Shown here piece after piece: positions 60,629 to 64,000 of a stretch of 64,000 nucleotides of DNA (positions are counted from its first letter, which is position 1; each line of letters begins with the position of its first letter). The position numbers and the translations under genes were made by a program. The notes under the pieces are model-generated. The model saw only the letters and a list, made by a program, of their open reading frames with translations, had not been told where the DNA came from and made no database searches. The DNA comes from Cornus controversa (lineage: Eukaryota > Streptophyta > Magnoliopsida > Cornales > Cornaceae). Location: NCBI GenBank assembly GCA_026545225.1, contig CM048846.1, positions 90,103,270 through 90,167,269 of the forward strand. Direction: 5' to 3'.

Positions 60629-63363
60629 ATGTCAATCGATGTAGAAAAACCTGAGGAAGGAGATCGACTAGTAGAGGAAGAAGTTGAAGTTGAAGATGAA
60701 GAAGAAGAGGAAGAGCTTTCATGGTGGTCAGACTCTGAGATTGGAGACGCTTTGGACTATTTGGATGCGAAGGACGACACTGTTACCGTAAACAGAGCTT
60801 TTACTCTCCATGCAAGGCGTCCCAATGCTCATGGAGGGATTCATTCTCGTCCTAATACGTCTCCACTTCAACCTCTCTCAAACCGGAATCAGAAGTACGC
60901 CAGTCACATCAGATCTTCTCCTTTAGAGGTATATTATATATTCTTTTTACTTCATTTTAGTCTGCTCTCTATAAACATGCTTTAAACCATCTATTATAAT
61001 GTTAATTCTTTTTTTTATTATTTATAATATTGTATTGCTTCTTACAAATTTGTTAATTGTGCAGGAATGGGAGGGGAGATTCAATATTGGCATGTCAAAA
61101 ACTGTGATAACTGCAATTCGTGAAAGTGTTCGAGAAATGGCCATTGGTAAAACTAAAACAACTGATAAGGCAGATCGTGCTACTGTTGAGCAGGTGAATA
61201 GCAGTAAACATTATCTCCTGTTTTTAAATTTCATTATATCCTGTTATCTCAATCTGCACTTTCTTAAAAAACTATTACCATTGCATTTGATTTTTTTTTC
61301 TTTTTTGTGTAATTTATTAGTTTTATCTTGCTTACACCAGTTTGTGTTGATCATTTTTATCTATTTTTTTGTGACGAAAGTGATATTTAGTGATGCATCT
61401 ATTGTTATCTCTTTTATAAATGATTTATTTGTATTTTGGATTCATGATGAGTTACTCGTTATGTAATCCAGACTTCCAGGTAAAACTTTTGATTAACCTT
61501 TCCCTGTAAAGATTTGGCATATAGTTAAACTTAGGGATCACATCCTCTGTGTGCGCTTGCGTGCCTTTGCACCTACATGGGTTTCACACATGCCTTTTGT
61601 GTGAAGTACAGTTTATTGTTCATGCACATACTCTTACAATCATCTAACTATTTGCTTTTGAAATCTCTATGTATCCTATGACATCACTGCATGCCACATT
61701 TAAGGACCTCTTGATTTTGCATTTAAAAATCTTGTCTTGATTTTCAGGCAATTGATCCTAGAACTGGCAAGGTTATTTTCAAATTTCTGAATCTGAGTGT
61801 ATTTCATGACTTCTATGGCTGCATTTCAACTGGGAAAGAGGTATGTACCTTCAAGCTGTTATTTTTCTTGAATCACCATATTTAATGCTGGTTACTTTGA
61901 CAGTGATTTAGGGAATTTTGCATTCAAAGGTGACCTTTGGTTTTCAATTTCTTTCTTGCTTTTTTTTTCCTCCTAAACAGGCAAATGTTTATTATGCTAA
62001 AAAGTCTGATGGTCAGGAACTGGCAACCAAAGTGTATAAAACTTCGGTACTTGAATTCAAGTATGTTTAATGACCCTTTATCTTGTTGCAATGACTGTAT
62101 GGCGTCATAGTCTATGCATCCTAACTTCTGGAGAAAATTATGTTGGTTGTGCCAATAACTAATAATCATCTTCATTTAAATTCTAACTACTCACAATTTA
62201 TTGCTGTAATACCAAGAACGGGTATGGAGTAGATGTAAGCATGTAATCTGTATTAATGCATCTATATGTTTTGCAAGTAAAATGCGACATTTCCAATAAC
62301 AAATAGTTGTCTTCCCCTTAAACATCTGATTGCTCACTAACTAGTTGTAATACCAAGATCAAGTTAATGCCGATTAACTTGTTTTCATTGGGGACCTTAG
62401 GCGGCCACATTAATTGCTTTAAGTCTGAGCTGGCCCTTGCGCTGATCTAGTCACAATATTTTGATTCTTAATTCTTCATATAACTAGGTTGCAAGAAATC
62501 AAAGTACAAAGACTAGAAATTGCCCTTATATCTATGTATTTCTTGCCCAATCTGCATCAGAGAACCCAACAATGTTAAATAATAGATCCCTGACAGGAGC
62601 TTTTTCAACGATATTTCACAATGCGACACATGACCTCCCCATGCTTTTATATAGGGTTGTGCATAAACTGACTAACAACTCCAATATCAAAACAAATGTC
62701 AGGTTGTGACAGTACAGAATTTAAGCTTTTCCACTATACCTCCTGGATCATTAAATTACTGACCTTTATCTTTGTCAAATTTTGCATTTGAATATGTTGT
62801 GTCAACAGGCTTGGTCTTATGTGGCCAATCTCCCATAAGAGATTAGCAGCATGGTTCATTTGAGAAAGAGAAATTCTTCCTTAGACCTGCTACCTCTATA
62901 CCCCAGAAATATATCAGTTTGCCAAGAGATTAGTGGCATGGTTCATTTGAGTTGATATATAAGTTTTTCGTCAGGTGTCTTCCCATCCCTTTTAAGGTGG
63001 GCTCCTTTGAAAGGAAAGTAGATGCATTCAGATCAATTACAATGGATGACAGTGCTAAATATCATTGTCATGTGTGTATTTATGTGTTTATCTTTTGCAC
63101 TGTTATTTTGAAATTTATGCTTTTCAAATGCCGTATCCTTTTGTATTATTATTGTTGTTCACAACTCTAGTTTGCACCTGAGTTCCATTTTGAAGGAAGT
63201 ATTTACCAATGCCTAATGTTATTTATCTTTTGTTGCTAACAACTTTCAGGGATAGAGATCGGTATGTACAAGGTGATTACTGTTACAGAAATGGATACTG
63301 TAAGCACAATCCCAGGAAGATGGTTAAGATATGGGCTGAGAATGAAATGAGGAATCTTATGAG
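60629..63363 (+). CDS. Second RIO1 copy, five visible exons, runs off the right edge
   Basis: Exons 60629-60928, 61065-61193, 61748-61840, 61981-62060 and 63250-63363 match exons 1-5 of the first copy with the same phases and GT-AG sites. They encode 238 residues with no stop. The acidic N-terminus has four extra residues. The nucleotide loop STGKEANVYYA and the ATP lysine (LATKVYK) are kept. However, exon 3 has nine amino-acid changes in 31 (for example [14 protein letters not shown] against [14 protein letters not shown]), and exon 5 has six, including DYCYRNGYC against DYRFRYGYC. Intron 1 is 136 bp against 795 bp. Homology begins inside the UTR intron at about 60166, so the original promoter and first exon are absent. 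The catalytic loop lies beyond the window. It may be a drifting duplicate, a pseudogene that has not yet gained stops, or a functional divergent paralogue. Confidence 0.75.
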
Positions 63364-64000
63364 GTAAGAAAACTTATGTTCCTTTATAATTTCATGTACC
63401 TTGTAACCTTTGATGAGAAGAAAATTTTTATGGATTGCGAATGCGGTGGTGAAAAATTAGTCAGTTTTTTTTTTGTGTGTAGTATTGTACATGAGTTGAA
63501 TTTTAAAGAGTGTTTGTATAATTTCCACTTGTCTCAGTAAGGACCTTATTGCTTTCAGATGTTTATCTCATTTGAGTTGTTTCTTAATCAAATTGTGAAC
63601 TGTTTTCTTCCCCAACACCCCACGCCCCCCCCCCCCCCCAAAATCTGCTTGTGCAGAAAGGCTTTTGAAGTGATTGGCCTGTGTGTGTATATTAAAACTA
63701 TTGAATACTTACTGTACCTTTTCCACTATTATCCAACCACAGACAAATTTACTATAAAACATTTCCTTTCCTTGGGCCTTCTCACTGTGCCTGTATGTGG
63801 GGCTGTTTCCTTCTTTTTTCCATCACTTGTTCTTGCTGTTCACTAACTATTTTGTAGGCCTTTTGACTTTATTAACGGAAATCAAGAGGTTTATGAGATG
63901 GCTGTTAAGGTTGATTTTTTTATTAGATTCCTTTAACATTTTCTTTATGATAAATTCATGGAACTAATGTGATGGGAAAAATCTTTGGATCAACTTTCCA

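Overview
The window is AT-rich nuclear DNA of a flowering plant, almost certainly a eudicot. Genes have many short exons with GT-AG introns. Introns and spacers are packed with TA microsatellites, miniature DNA transposons (Tourist-like, hAT-like, long-TIR foldbacks), TRIMs and Ty1/copia remains. The species cannot be named from the sequence. No rRNA, tRNA, CRISPR array or bacterial-type operon was seen.

Left part (1-11.6 kb): the first exon of a purple-acid-phosphatase-like gene lies on the minus strand and runs off the left edge. A complete 12-exon RIO1 protein kinase gene follows on the plus strand (CDS 3984-11565, 532 aa). RIO1 acts in late maturation of the 40S ribosomal subunit. Right edge (60.2-64 kb): a second RIO1 copy in the same orientation runs out of the window after five visible exons. 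Its frame is open, but the homology starts inside the 5' UTR intron, so it lacks the promoter and first UTR exon of the first copy.

Middle part (11.6-60 kb): about 49 kb of accessory DNA separates the two RIO1 copies. It holds a TRIM carrying a nested DNA transposon (14.6-15.8 kb), remnants of an F-box/FBD-LRR gene (16.6-19.4 kb), several TIR elements with readable target-site duplications, and two Helitron-like 3' ends (24.7 and 26.0 kb).

It also holds a large direct duplication, block A at about 27.7-35.2 kb and block B at about 37.3-46.8 kb. Each block carries a small two-exon gene for a four-helix membrane protein I do not recognise, about 3 kb of spacer, and one Ty1/copia element at the same insertion site. 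The membrane-protein gene is open in block A and frameshifted in block B. A third, older relic of its first exon lies between the blocks.

Further right are a DUF4283-type fragment (48.1 kb), a near-perfect 196-nt hairpin (50.5 kb), two Tourist-type MITEs (53.6 and 54.7 kb), an old copia fragment (56.2-57.4 kb) and an Ac-like hAT derivative with a UTR-like insert (58.8-59.7 kb).

I found no new multi-gene system. The most informative signals are the order of duplication events, the long hairpin, the split-start-codon membrane-protein family with a duplicated first exon, and the amino-acid drift in the second RIO1 copy.
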